NCBI GenBank assembly: GCA_027486845.1
Contig: JAIXOL010000068.1
Span: forward strand, 1 to 64,000
Reading direction: 5' to 3'
DNA: 64,000 nt
DNA from: Cytophagaceae bacterium
GTDB taxonomy: Bacteria; Bacteroidota; Bacteroidia; Cytophagales; Spirosomataceae
A program made the position numbers and the translations under genes. Numbering within the stretch: the stretch's first letter is position 1; every line of letters starts with the position of its first letter. The notes beneath the pieces are model-generated. The model worked only from the letters and a program-made list of their open reading frames with translations, made no database searches and was not told where the DNA came from. Below, one piece after another: positions 16,768 through 24,711 of the stretch.

Positions 16768-17610
16768 CTATTTCATTTCAACGGTATTGATTAATGTACC
16801 TATACCTTCGATACTGATTGTGACGACATCACCTACTTCGAGTGTAAAATCATCGTGTGGAACAATACCTGTTCCTGTCATCAGAAAACAACCTTGCGGG
16901 AAAGACATTTCACGAAATAAATATTCTACCAAATCAGTATGCTTTCGTTTCATACGATTGATTTCAATAGAATCAGTAAAAAGTGGGATATCATACCGTG
17001 AGATTTCTAATGTGATTTTTGAATCATTATCAATCGGACTGCCAAAAATAGCAATACATGGCCCAATAGCTGCACTTTTATCATAAGATTTAGCTTGGGG
17101 CAAATAAAGGGGGTTTTCGCCCTCAATATCTCGCGAACTCATATCATTTCCGACTGTATAGCCCGAAATCTGTCCTTTTGAATTAATAAACAATGTAAGT
17201 TCTGGCTCTGGCACATTCCATTTAGAGTCTTTTCTGATTCTTACTGCCTGTCCAGACCCAACTACTCGCTGAGGAGCGGACTTAAAAAATAACTCTGGGC
17301 GTTCGGCGTCATAAACTCTATCATAAAAATTATCACCACCCGCTATTTTCGATTCTTCCATGCGTGCATTACGGCTACGCAGATACGTTACGCCCGATGC
17401 CCAAACTTCCTGCGACTGAATCGGTGCTTGCAAGCCATTATCTATTAGAGATTTATATTCAGCTGCTGCGGGTAATATTTGTATTTCTCGTTGCAACTCA
17501 AAAAATAAATCTTCCCGATTGATAAATAAGTCCCAATCTGTGTGTCGAGAGATATAGTAATGCCCTTTATGTTCGATAACGAACCCTTGTATGGTTTTAT
17601 AAATTTTCAT
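16768..17610 (-). CDS. FAH-fold 2-keto-3-deoxy-pentonate dehydratase-like protein
   Basis: The protein has 280 residues from the [10 protein letters not shown] start; an ATG 30 bases upstream would add an unconserved polar leader. The fumarylacetoacetate hydrolase fold carries metal ligands E135, E137 (VPEPEL) and probably D156. The segments [19 protein letters not shown] and [19 protein letters not shown] agree, from memory, with archaeal 2-keto-3-deoxy-D-arabinonate dehydratase (KdaD), which makes 2-oxoglutarate semialdehyde. With the next gene, it forms the last two steps of a Weimberg-type route to 2-oxoglutarate. An acylpyruvase-type hydrolase is the alternative. Confidence 0.82.
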   Translation of the reverse strand: MKIYKTIQGFVIEHKGHYYISRHTDWDLFINREDLFFELQREIQILPAAAEYKSLIDNGLQAPIQSQEVWASGVTYLRSRNARMEESKIAGGDNFYDRVYDAERPELFFKSAPQRVVGSGQAVRIRKDSKWNVPEPELTLFINSKGQISGYTVGNDMSSRDIEGENPLYLPQAKSYDKSAAIGPCIAIFGSPIDNDSKITLEISRYDIPLFTDSIEINRMKRKHTDLVEYLFREMSFPQGCFLMTGTGIVPHDDFTLEVGDVVTISIEGIGTLINTVEMK

Positions 17611-17782
17611 GAAGTAAAATGTACATTTATTAGAACCCAATATTAATCAAAAAGAAGCATATTCGGTATTTTTTTATGACTACTTTTTTGAAATCGCCGT
17701 GCAAAAAACTAAAAGGTATCAAATTTTTTCAAAAAAGTTTGGAAATACAAACGAAAGTAAATTTCTTTGTCATAGAAACTGT

Positions 17783-17804
17783 TCGCATTTAGCGAATATT
17801 CGCA
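17783..17804. promoter_or_regulatory. Overlapping inverted repeats upstream of the ilvD leader
   Basis: TTCGC, GCGAA and TTCGC follow one another with spacers of five and two bases, so the middle GCGAA can pair with either flank. The right pair forms the perfect 12-base palindrome GCGAATATTCGC (17793-17804). It lies in the 378-base region divergent between the KdaD-like gene and ilvD and could be an operator for either. Confidence 0.4.
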
Positions 17805-17854
17805 ACTAGAGAATACTTTTTGATGAAAAATAATATAGTTCTAATTTACCCAGT

Positions 17855-17940
17855 TTTTCTTCTGCTCGTATAAAATGAGTGGAGAAGGATTTGTTACGAA
17901 CAACCAAAGCCTTCTTCACACCAAGTGAATAAGGCTTTTT
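17855..17940 (+). promoter_or_regulatory. ilvD leader: conserved stem plus attenuator-like terminator
   Basis: A stem made of CTTCT/AGAAG and GCTC/GAGT (17859-17887, two-base bulge) is followed by TTTGTTACGAA and then by a terminator: AAAGCCTT pairs with AAGGCTTT around TTCAC/GTGAA, one mismatch, then five T (17936-17940). The terminator stands about 50 bases before the ilvD start, so it would stop ilvD transcription unless relieved. A possible leader peptide starts at 17875 and ends inside the hairpin; it has a Leu-Leu pair but no strong run of Ile, Val or Leu codons. The same order of sequence blocks occurs before leuA. Confidence 0.7.
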
Positions 17941-17988
17941 CCTTATCAAATGATTATTTTAAATTTTAATAAAGTTTTTAAATTAAAT

Positions 17989-19665
17989 ATGGAACTAAAT
18001 AAATTCAGTCGCACCCTTACGCAAGAAATTCATAACCCTGCAGCCAAAGCTATGCTTTATGGTATTGGTCTGACAGAAGAAGATATGCAAAAAGCCCAAA
18101 TCGGTATCGCAAGTACTGGTTATGAAGGAAATACTTGTAATATGCATCTTAATGGCTTGTCAGTTCACGTAAAGAAAGGCATCCAAGAAAACGGAATGGT
18201 GGGTTTGATTTTTCACACTATCGGTGTTTCGGATGGCATGACTAACGGTAATAACGGCATGAGTTATTCATTACCAAGTCGTGATATTATCGCAGATTCG
18301 ATTGAAGATATCGTGGCCGCTCAATGGTACGATGGTGTAATTGCCGTGGTTGGTTGTGATAAAAATATGCCTGGTGCAATGATGGCAATTGCTCGTTTGA
18401 ACCGCCCGGCAATGTTGGTTTATGGAGGAACTATCCGTACTGGATTGTATAAAGGCAAAAAACTTGATATAGTATCGGCTTTTGAAGCATTAGGTCAAAA
18501 ATTTGCTGGCACAATTTCTGATGAAGACTACGAAGGAGTTATAAAAAATGCAATTCCGGGTGCGGGTGCTTGCGGTGGAATGTACACTGCCAACACAATG
18601 GCCTCGTCAATGGAAGCAATGGGTTTGACTTTACCTAATTCATCAAGCTATCCTGCAACACATGAAGGCAAAAAAGCTGAGTGTCTTGCAATCGGAGCAG
18701 CTATGAAAAACATGTTGGAAAAAAATATTTGTCCACATGATATTATGACCCGCAAAGCATTCGAAAATGCCATGACAATGGTAATCGTCATGGGTGGTTC
18801 AACAAATGCTGTGCTACACTATTTGGCCATTGCAAGTGCCGCAGGTGTAGATTTTACACTAAAAGATATTCAAGATATTTCAGACCGCACGCCATTAATC
18901 GCTGATTTGAAACCATCAGGAAAATATTACATGGAAGATATGCTTGCCATTGGCGGTGTACCTGCATTGATGAAATATTTGCTCAAAAAAGGCCTTATAC
19001 ATGGCGATTGTATGACGATTACAGGTAAAACAATCGCAGAAAACTTAGAAGAAGTTCCAGATTTAGACTTTGATTTACAAAAAATTATTCAACCACTCGA
19101 ATCTCCAATCAAAGCAACTGGTCACTTACAAATTCTTTACGGAAATTTGGCTGAAGGTGGAGCCGTTGCAAAAATCACAGGTAAAGAAGGCGAGAAATTT
19201 GAAGGAATTGCTAAAGTCTGCGAACGTGAAGAAGATGTAATTGAATACTTAGAAAAAGGCGAAATCAAAGCTGGTCATGTAATTGTAATCAGAAATGAAG
19301 GGCCAAAAGGTGGACCTGGAATGCCGGAAATGCTTAAACCAACGTCGGCCGTTATGGGTGCAGGATTAGGAAATAGTGTAGCGATGATTACTGATGGGCG
19401 TTTTTCGGGTGGAACACACGGCTTTGTAGTTGGCCACATCACACCAGAGGCTTTTGAAGGCGGAACAATAGCTTTAGTGAAAGATGGAGATAAAATCACA
19501 ATTGATGCCGTTGATAATAAACTTATTTTGCACGTTTCAGATGAAGAATTAGCCGAACGTAAAGCTGCCTGGAAACAAATTCCATCAACATTTACGAGAG
19601 GGGTTTTAAGAAAATATATCAAAAACGTAAGTTCAGCCAGCGAAGGTTGTGTAACTGACTTGTAA
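17989..19665 (+). CDS. ilvD: Dihydroxy-acid dehydratase
   Basis: This 558-residue enzyme dehydrates 2,3-dihydroxy-isovalerate and -3-methylvalerate to the keto acids of valine and isoleucine. Iron-sulfur cysteines are C50 (EGNTCN), the one in [10 protein letters not shown], and that in [15 protein letters not shown] chose the MELNKFSRT start because an upstream ATG would add 13 unconserved residues. It leads ilvB, ilvN and ilvC with short gaps, which separates it from related sugar-acid dehydratases even though a pentonate module lies just upstream. An attenuator-like terminator precedes it. Confidence 0.96.
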   Translation: MELNKFSRTLTQEIHNPAAKAMLYGIGLTEEDMQKAQIGIASTGYEGNTCNMHLNGLSVHVKKGIQENGMVGLIFHTIGVSDGMTNGNNGMSYSLPSRDIIADSIEDIVAAQWYDGVIAVVGCDKNMPGAMMAIARLNRPAMLVYGGTIRTGLYKGKKLDIVSAFEALGQKFAGTISDEDYEGVIKNAIPGAGACGGMYTANTMASSMEAMGLTLPNSSSYPATHEGKKAECLAIGAAMKNMLEKNICPHDIMTRKAFENAMTMVIVMGGSTNAVLHYLAIASAAGVDFTLKDIQDISDRTPLIADLKPSGKYYMEDMLAIGGVPALMKYLLKKGLIHGDCMTITGKTIAENLEEVPDLDFDLQKIIQPLESPIKATGHLQILYGNLAEGGAVAKITGKEGEKFEGIAKVCEREEDVIEYLEKGEIKAGHVIVIRNEGPKGGPGMPEMLKPTSAVMGAGLGNSVAMITDGRFSGGTHGFVVGHITPEAFEGGTIALVKDGDKITIDAVDNKLILHVSDEELAERKAAWKQIPSTFTRGVLRKYIKNVSSASEGCVTDL

Positions 19666-19723
19666 GAGATACGGAGTACAACAAACCAAACATAAAATTT
19701 TATCCTAAAATATCTCAGACGTT

Positions 19724-21484
19724 ATGGGAAATTTACTCGAAATAGAATTAAAGCAAGAAACATTCGTAACACCCGCTCAAGAGAAAGAAGGTCAAACTTT
19801 TCTTTCGGGAGCCCAAGCTATGATGGAGTGTTTGTTGGCTGAAAACGTAGATACAATTTTTGGATATCCAGGAGGGGCAATTATGCCAACTTATGATGCC
19901 CTTTATGACTATATTGATAGAATCAACCATATTTTGGTTCGCCACGAACAAGGTGCTGGACACGCTGCACAAGGCTTTGCTCGAGTGAGTGGACGTACAG
20001 GAATTTGTTTGGTAACTTCTGGCCCAGGTGGCACAAACCTCATTACACCTATTGCCGATGCAATCATTGATTGCACACCATTAGTTTGTATTGTAGGTCA
20101 AGTAAAATCGAATTTATTAGGTACCGATGCTTTCCAAGAAACAGACATGATTGGTGTAACTACGCCAGTTTGTAAATGGAATTATCAAATTACCGACCCG
20201 AACGAAGTGCCAGAAATCATGGCAAAGGCTTTCTTTATTGCAAAATCGGGAAAACCTGGCCCAGTAGTGATTGATTTTGCTCGTGATGCACAAGCTGCAA
20301 AAATGACAAAACCATTTGTCTATAAAAAAGTAGAGAAAATGGTAAGTTATAATCCGCGAGTTGTGCCAAAACAAGAGCAAATCGAAAAAGCAGCTGAGTT
20401 AATTAATAAAGCCAAACGCCCATACATTTTATTCGGTCATGGAGTTTTGATTGCTGATGCCGTGCAAGAATTGCTTGATTTTGTTGAAAAAACTGATATT
20501 CCTTGTGCAAGCACATTACTTGGACTATCGGCAATGCCAAACAATCACCCAAATTACATGGGTTGGTTGGGTATGCACGGTATGTACGCTCCAAACGTAA
20601 TGACTGATGAATGCGATGTCTTAATTGCCGTTGGTATGCGTTTCGATGACCGAGTAACGGGCGATTCAACCAAATTTGCTCCACAGGCACGCATTATTCA
20701 CATCGAAATCGACCCTTCAGAGGTTGATAAAATTAAAAAAGCGGAAGCTCCAGTAATAGGAGATGCCAAAGAAGCCCTAAAAATGCTTATGCCTTTGGTT
20801 AAAAAAGGAGACTTTACTGGCTGGAAAAACGAATTCCGCAAACTTGATGTTAAAGAATACGATAAAGTTACACTCCGTGATTTAAGCCAAGAAGGAAAAA
20901 TCAAAATGGCAGAGGTTGTGGCTTTACTTTCTGATAAAACTAATGGCGAAGCCTGCATCGTGGTTGACGTTGGTCAGCACCAAATGGTTACGGCACGTTA
21001 TTACCAATTCAAAAAAGCAAATTCATTCATCGCCTCGGGAGGACTTGGCACGATGGGCTTTGCCATTCCTGCATCATTTGGGGCTAAAGTTGGAGCTCCT
21101 GACCGTGAAGTTGTGGGGATTATCGGCGATGGTTGTTTCCAAATGACAATTCAAGAACTCGGTACAATTGCTCAAAGTGGATTAGCCGTAAAGATGATTA
21201 TCTTGAATAACAATTTCTTAGGGATGGTGCGTCAATGGCAGCAATTATTTTATGACAACCGCTACTCATTCGTAGAATTACAAAATCCAGATTTTATTAC
21301 AATTGCTCGTGGTTTCGGTATTGATGGACACACTTGTTCGCAAAGAGAAACGCTAAGCGATTCATTGGATAAAATGCTGGAATCAAAGAAAGCGTATTTA
21401 CTCGAAGTTATCGTAGAAAAAGAAGAAAACGTATTCCCAATGGTTCCTGCGGGAACAAGTGTGAGCGAGATTAGATTGGAGTAG
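19724..21484 (+). CDS. ilvB: Acetolactate synthase, large (catalytic) subunit
   Basis: This 586-residue thiamine-diphosphate enzyme condenses pyruvate with pyruvate or 2-oxobutyrate, the first common step to valine, leucine and isoleucine. Visible are GYPGGAIMPTYDAL with the downstream catalytic Glu in RHEQGAGHAA, and the cofactor motif GDGCFQMTIQEL ending in NNN. The first 25 residues are a short extension before the domain. It follows ilvD by 58 bases. Its stop codon lies within the left arm of a C-rich inverted repeat that fills the gap to ilvN. Confidence 0.96.
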   Translation: MGNLLEIELKQETFVTPAQEKEGQTFLSGAQAMMECLLAENVDTIFGYPGGAIMPTYDALYDYIDRINHILVRHEQGAGHAAQGFARVSGRTGICLVTSGPGGTNLITPIADAIIDCTPLVCIVGQVKSNLLGTDAFQETDMIGVTTPVCKWNYQITDPNEVPEIMAKAFFIAKSGKPGPVVIDFARDAQAAKMTKPFVYKKVEKMVSYNPRVVPKQEQIEKAAELINKAKRPYILFGHGVLIADAVQELLDFVEKTDIPCASTLLGLSAMPNNHPNYMGWLGMHGMYAPNVMTDECDVLIAVGMRFDDRVTGDSTKFAPQARIIHIEIDPSEVDKIKKAEAPVIGDAKEALKMLMPLVKKGDFTGWKNEFRKLDVKEYDKVTLRDLSQEGKIKMAEVVALLSDKTNGEACIVVDVGQHQMVTARYYQFKKANSFIASGGLGTMGFAIPASFGAKVGAPDREVVGIIGDGCFQMTIQELGTIAQSGLAVKMIILNNNFLGMVRQWQQLFYDNRYSFVELQNPDFITIARGFGIDGHTCSQRETLSDSLDKMLESKKAYLLEVIVEKEENVFPMVPAGTSVSEIRLE

Positions 21485-21562
21485 CCCCCAAGCCCCCAAA
21501 GGGGGTATTAAAGGCATTAATAATTTTATTTAATTTATTCCCCCTCTGGGGGTTAGGGGGCT
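21483..21562. repeat. AGCCCCC-type inverted repeat between ilvB and ilvN
   Basis: Two 23-base arms, 21483-21505 and 21540-21562, are reverse complements with four mismatches. Each arm has the form AGCCCCCnAnCCCCC followed by AnAGGGGG. The left arm overlaps the ilvB stop codon and the right arm ends three bases before ilvN. I recognise this C-rich word from other Bacteroidota genomes as a dispersed intergenic repeat. It could fold into a strong intercistronic hairpin. Confidence 0.75.
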
Positions 21563-21565
21563 GTT

Positions 21566-22105
21566 ATGACAACATACACTATTTGCGTATTTACCGAAAA
21601 TACCATCGGATTACTCAATAAAATCACAATTATATTTACACGCCGCAGAATCAATATTGAGTCTCTGACGGTTTCAGAAACAGAACGTAAGGGTATTTCT
21701 CGTTTCACCATTGTTATCAAACACGAAAAACGTGAGGAGGTAGAAAAACTCGTACGACAGATTCGTAAAATCATTGAAGTTTTAGCCGTTTTTGGTTATC
21801 TCAATGAAGATATTGTTTATAACGAAATCGCTTTATACAAAATTTCTACCCCGCTGAACGGCAAATCTGTTGATGTTGAAACCATCAATAAAGTCTATAA
21901 AGCATGGGTTGTTTATTGGGGACTCGACTACGTTGTTATCGAAAAAACAGGCACTGAAACTGAAATTTTTGATTTCTTTAGGTATATAAAACCTCACGGA
22001 ATTATTGAATTCGTTCGTTCGGGAAGGGTTGCAGTAGGTAAAACACCTCAAGGACTAATCGAATATTTACCAGAAGAAATTACCGAATGGGAGTATTATT
22101 TGTAA
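21566..22105 (+). CDS. ilvN: Acetolactate synthase, small (regulatory) subunit
   Basis: This 179-residue protein begins with an ACT domain (about 3-75: YTICVFTENTIGLLNKITIIFTRR) and has the C-terminal small-subunit domain. It binds the large subunit and gives it valine feedback control. The ilvB-ilvN order and 81-base gap support pairing. The strong hairpin in the gap may set the ratio of the two subunits. Confidence 0.93.
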   Translation: MTTYTICVFTENTIGLLNKITIIFTRRRINIESLTVSETERKGISRFTIVIKHEKREEVEKLVRQIRKIIEVLAVFGYLNEDIVYNEIALYKISTPLNGKSVDVETINKVYKAWVVYWGLDYVVIEKTGTETEIFDFFRYIKPHGIIEFVRSGRVAVGKTPQGLIEYLPEEITEWEYYL

Positions 22106-22173
22106 ATTTGTTAATAAAAAATCATAAAAAATAAATTTTAGTTGTAGCATTCAATAAAACAAATTCAATAAAA

Positions 22174-23217
22174 ATGGCAAAATTAAATTTCGGCGGAGTT
22201 GATGAGGAAGTAGTAACCCGTGAAGAATACCCTCTCGAAAAATCAAGAGAATTTTTGAAAAAACAAACCATTGCTGTAATCGGCTACGGTGTACAAGGCC
22301 CAGGTCAAGCAATGAACATGCGTGACAATGGTTTCAACGTAATAGTTGGACAACGCCCTGGCAAAACTTATGACAAAGCCGTTGCTGATGGCTGGGTTCC
22401 AGGAAAAACGCTTTTCGGTATCGAAGACGCATTGAAAAAAGGCACAATCATTTGTTTCCTTTTGTCGGATGCAGCTCAAATAGCTCTTTGGCCAACAGTA
22501 AAACAATACCTTAAAAAAGGCAAAACATTATATTTCTCTCACGGATTCGGTATCACATACAGCAAAAAAACTGGTATCAAACCACCTAAAAATGTTGACG
22601 TAGTTTTGGTTGCTCCAAAAGGTTCGGGAACTTCACTTCGTCGTTTGTTCGTTGAAGGGAAAGGACTAAACTCATCATTCGCAGTTTTCCAAGATGCTTC
22701 AGGTCATGCTCGTGAAACAGCAATCGCAATGGGTATTGGTGTTGGATCAGGTTATTTGTTTGAAACCGATTTCTACCGTGAAGTAACATCTGACCTTACA
22801 GGAGAGCGTGGAACTTTGATGGGTGCTATCCAAGGTATTTTTGCTGCTCAATACGAAGTATTGCGTGAAAATGGTCACTCTCCTTCTGAGGCTTTCAACG
22901 AAACTGTTGAAGAATTAACACAATCATTGATGCCACTCGTAGCAGAAAACGGAATGGATTGGATGTATGCCAACTGCTCTACAACTGCACAACGTGGTGC
23001 GTTAGACTGGTGGAAACCTTTCCACGATGCAACAAAACCTGTTTTCAAAAAATTGTATCAAAGTGTAAAATCACAAAAAGAAGCAACACAATCTATCGAA
23101 CGTAATTCTCAACCAGATTATCGTGAAAAATTGGAAGTTGAATTAGCCGAACTTCGTGAGTCAGAAATGTGGCAAGCAGGTAAAACTGTTCGTAGCTTAC
23201 GTCCAGAAAGAAACTAA
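22174..23217 (+). CDS. ilvC: Ketol-acid reductoisomerase
   Basis: This 347-residue enzyme isomerises and reduces acetolactate with NADPH. The Rossmann motif GYGVQGPGQAMNMRDNG is at about 38-54 and the C-terminal knotted helical domain carries the magnesium glutamates (ETDFYREVTSDLTGERG, ENGHSPSEAFNETVEE). Length is that of the short form. The sequence, including RENGHSPSEAFNETVEE and CSTTAQRGALDW, looks much more like fungal mitochondrial Ilv5 than like the E. coli long form, judged from memory. It ends the ilv operon, with a terminator behind it. Confidence 0.95.
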   Translation: MAKLNFGGVDEEVVTREEYPLEKSREFLKKQTIAVIGYGVQGPGQAMNMRDNGFNVIVGQRPGKTYDKAVADGWVPGKTLFGIEDALKKGTIICFLLSDAAQIALWPTVKQYLKKGKTLYFSHGFGITYSKKTGIKPPKNVDVVLVAPKGSGTSLRRLFVEGKGLNSSFAVFQDASGHARETAIAMGIGVGSGYLFETDFYREVTSDLTGERGTLMGAIQGIFAAQYEVLRENGHSPSEAFNETVEELTQSLMPLVAENGMDWMYANCSTTAQRGALDWWKPFHDATKPVFKKLYQSVKSQKEATQSIERNSQPDYREKLEVELAELRESEMWQAGKTVRSLRPERN

Positions 23218-23229
23218 GTTTTGTAATAT

Positions 23230-23263
23230 AAGGAAGGCTTCGCTTTGAGCGAAGCCTTCCTTT
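23230..23263 (+). terminator. Intrinsic terminator after ilvC
   Basis: AAGGAAGGCTTCGCT pairs perfectly with AGCGAAGCCTTCCTT across a TTG loop, followed by T and G. The left arm nearly repeats in hairpins at 42784-42816 and 50066-50126. Confidence 0.85.
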
Positions 23264-23277
23264 GCATGATATATTTA

Positions 23278-23310
23278 AAAAAGCACAGAGTCAAAATCTC
23301 TGTGCTTTTT
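23278..23310 (+). terminator. Second intrinsic terminator between ilvC and ilvA
   Basis: AAAAAGCACAGAG pairs with CTCTGTGCTTTTT around a seven-base loop. It is symmetrical and could work in both directions. With the hairpin 15 bases upstream it forms a tandem barrier that isolates ilvA from the ilv operon. Confidence 0.8.
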
Positions 23311-23311
23311 G

Positions 23312-23319
23312 TATATTTG
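23312..23319 (+). promoter_or_regulatory. Candidate -7 element for ilvA
   Basis: TATATTTG directly follows the second terminator and lies 36 bases before the ilvA start. The -33 position falls in the hairpin and has no clear TTTG. Confidence 0.4.
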
Positions 23320-23355
23320 AGCGTATTATAATAATACACATCAAAACTTCATACA

Positions 23356-24639
23356 ATGACATCAACAAACACTAAAAAAAATTCAGATTTTATTCTCCCC
23401 GATTTAGACAACATTTATCTCGCCGCCGAGCGATTGCAAGGAGTAGCTGTGCATACACCTTTGATGCACAATTTGAATCTTTCAGAATGTTATGGAGCAA
23501 ATATTTATCTTAAACGTGAAGATTTACAGGTTGTTCGTTCATACAAAATCAGAGGTGCCTATAATAAAATGGCGACCCTCTCGAAAGACCAACTTGCAAA
23601 GGGTGTAGTATGTGCAAGTGCGGGAAATCATGCACAAGGGCTTGCATATGCTTGTAGAAAATTGGAGGTCAATGGAACAATCTTTATGCCAACGACCACT
23701 CCTGCCCAAAAAATCAAACAAGTCGGAATGTTTGGGAAAGAGTTTGTAAAAATCGAACTTGTGGGCGATACTTACGATGACGCTTTTTATGCAGCTAAAA
23801 AATATTGTGAAGAACAAAATGCAACTTTTGTACATCCATTTGATGATTTGCAAGTGATGGAAGGACAAGGAACAGTCGGGCTTGAAATATTTAAAGACTC
23901 TAATTTCAAAATTGATTATTTGGTTTTTGCTATTGGTGGAGGTGGTTTAGCCTCGGGAGTATCGACAGTTTTTAAACAACTTTCGCCAAAAACCAAGCTT
24001 GTAGCAGTTGAACCACTTGGCTCGCCAACCATGAAGACAGCCTTGGAACAAGACCAAGTTGTTACGCTCAAAGAAATAGACACATTTGTAGATGGAGCAG
24101 CCGTAAAACGTGCAGGAGACTTAACTTTCCAAGTTTGTAAACAAAACCTCAATCACGAAATTTTGCTCATTCCCGAAGGAAAAGTTTGCTCAACAATTCT
24201 TCAGCTTTATAACGAAGAAGCCATCGTTGCCGAGCCAGCAGGAGCATTATCGGTTTCGGCACTCGACTTCATAAAAGATGAAATAAAAGGAAAAAATGTA
24301 GTTTGTATTATTGGTGGAGGCAATAATGATATTACCCGTACCGAAGAAATAAAAGAGCGTTCATTGCTTTACGAAGGACTAAAGCATTACTTCATTATAC
24401 GCTTCCCACAGCGAGCTGGGGCATTTAAAACTTTCTTGAATGATGTACTTAGCCCAACTGATAATATTGTATTTTTTGAATATTCAAAGAAAACCGCCCG
24501 TGAACGTGGACCCGCATTGGTAGGTATTGAGCTCAAACAACAATCTGATTTTCAGCCACTAATTGAGCGTATGAACCAAAACAATATTCAGTTCGAATAC
24601 ATCAACGACAAGCCCGAAATTTTCGAGTTTTTGATATAG
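23356..24639 (+). CDS. ilvA: Threonine ammonia-lyase (threonine deaminase)
   Basis: This 427-residue PLP enzyme turns threonine into 2-oxobutyrate, the start of isoleucine synthesis. The cofactor lysine is K64 in SYKIRGAYNKM, and the glycine loop is SAGNHAQG and later GGGGLASG. The C-terminal 90 residues hold a single ACT-like regulatory domain (YFIIRFPQRAGAFKTFLNDVL), making it the shorter one-domain regulatory type. The position after ilvDBNC supports the biosynthetic rather than the catabolic form. Confidence 0.94.
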   Translation: MTSTNTKKNSDFILPDLDNIYLAAERLQGVAVHTPLMHNLNLSECYGANIYLKREDLQVVRSYKIRGAYNKMATLSKDQLAKGVVCASAGNHAQGLAYACRKLEVNGTIFMPTTTPAQKIKQVGMFGKEFVKIELVGDTYDDAFYAAKKYCEEQNATFVHPFDDLQVMEGQGTVGLEIFKDSNFKIDYLVFAIGGGGLASGVSTVFKQLSPKTKLVAVEPLGSPTMKTALEQDQVVTLKEIDTFVDGAAVKRAGDLTFQVCKQNLNHEILLIPEGKVCSTILQLYNEEAIVAEPAGALSVSALDFIKDEIKGKNVVCIIGGGNNDITRTEEIKERSLLYEGLKHYFIIRFPQRAGAFKTFLNDVLSPTDNIVFFEYSKKTARERGPALVGIELKQQSDFQPLIERMNQNNIQFEYINDKPEIFEFLI

Positions 24640-24676
24640 TTTATTACAAAAAGCATAATAAAAGAAGGGCTTTCAT

Positions 24677-24684
24677 TATCTTTG
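24677..24684 (+). promoter_or_regulatory. Candidate -7 element for the putative glycan cluster
   Basis: TATCTTTG lies 28 bases before the start of the large membrane-protein gene. No -33 TTTG is visible. If active it would drive the six co-directional genes that follow. Confidence 0.4.
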
Positions 24685-24711
24685 TATCGTTAAAGCTCTT
24701 ATTCTGATTCA

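Noticed and set aside
17950-17988. Earlier ATG for ilvD
   Set aside because: It would add 13 hydrophobic and basic residues absent from the family and starts only ten bases after the attenuator T-run.
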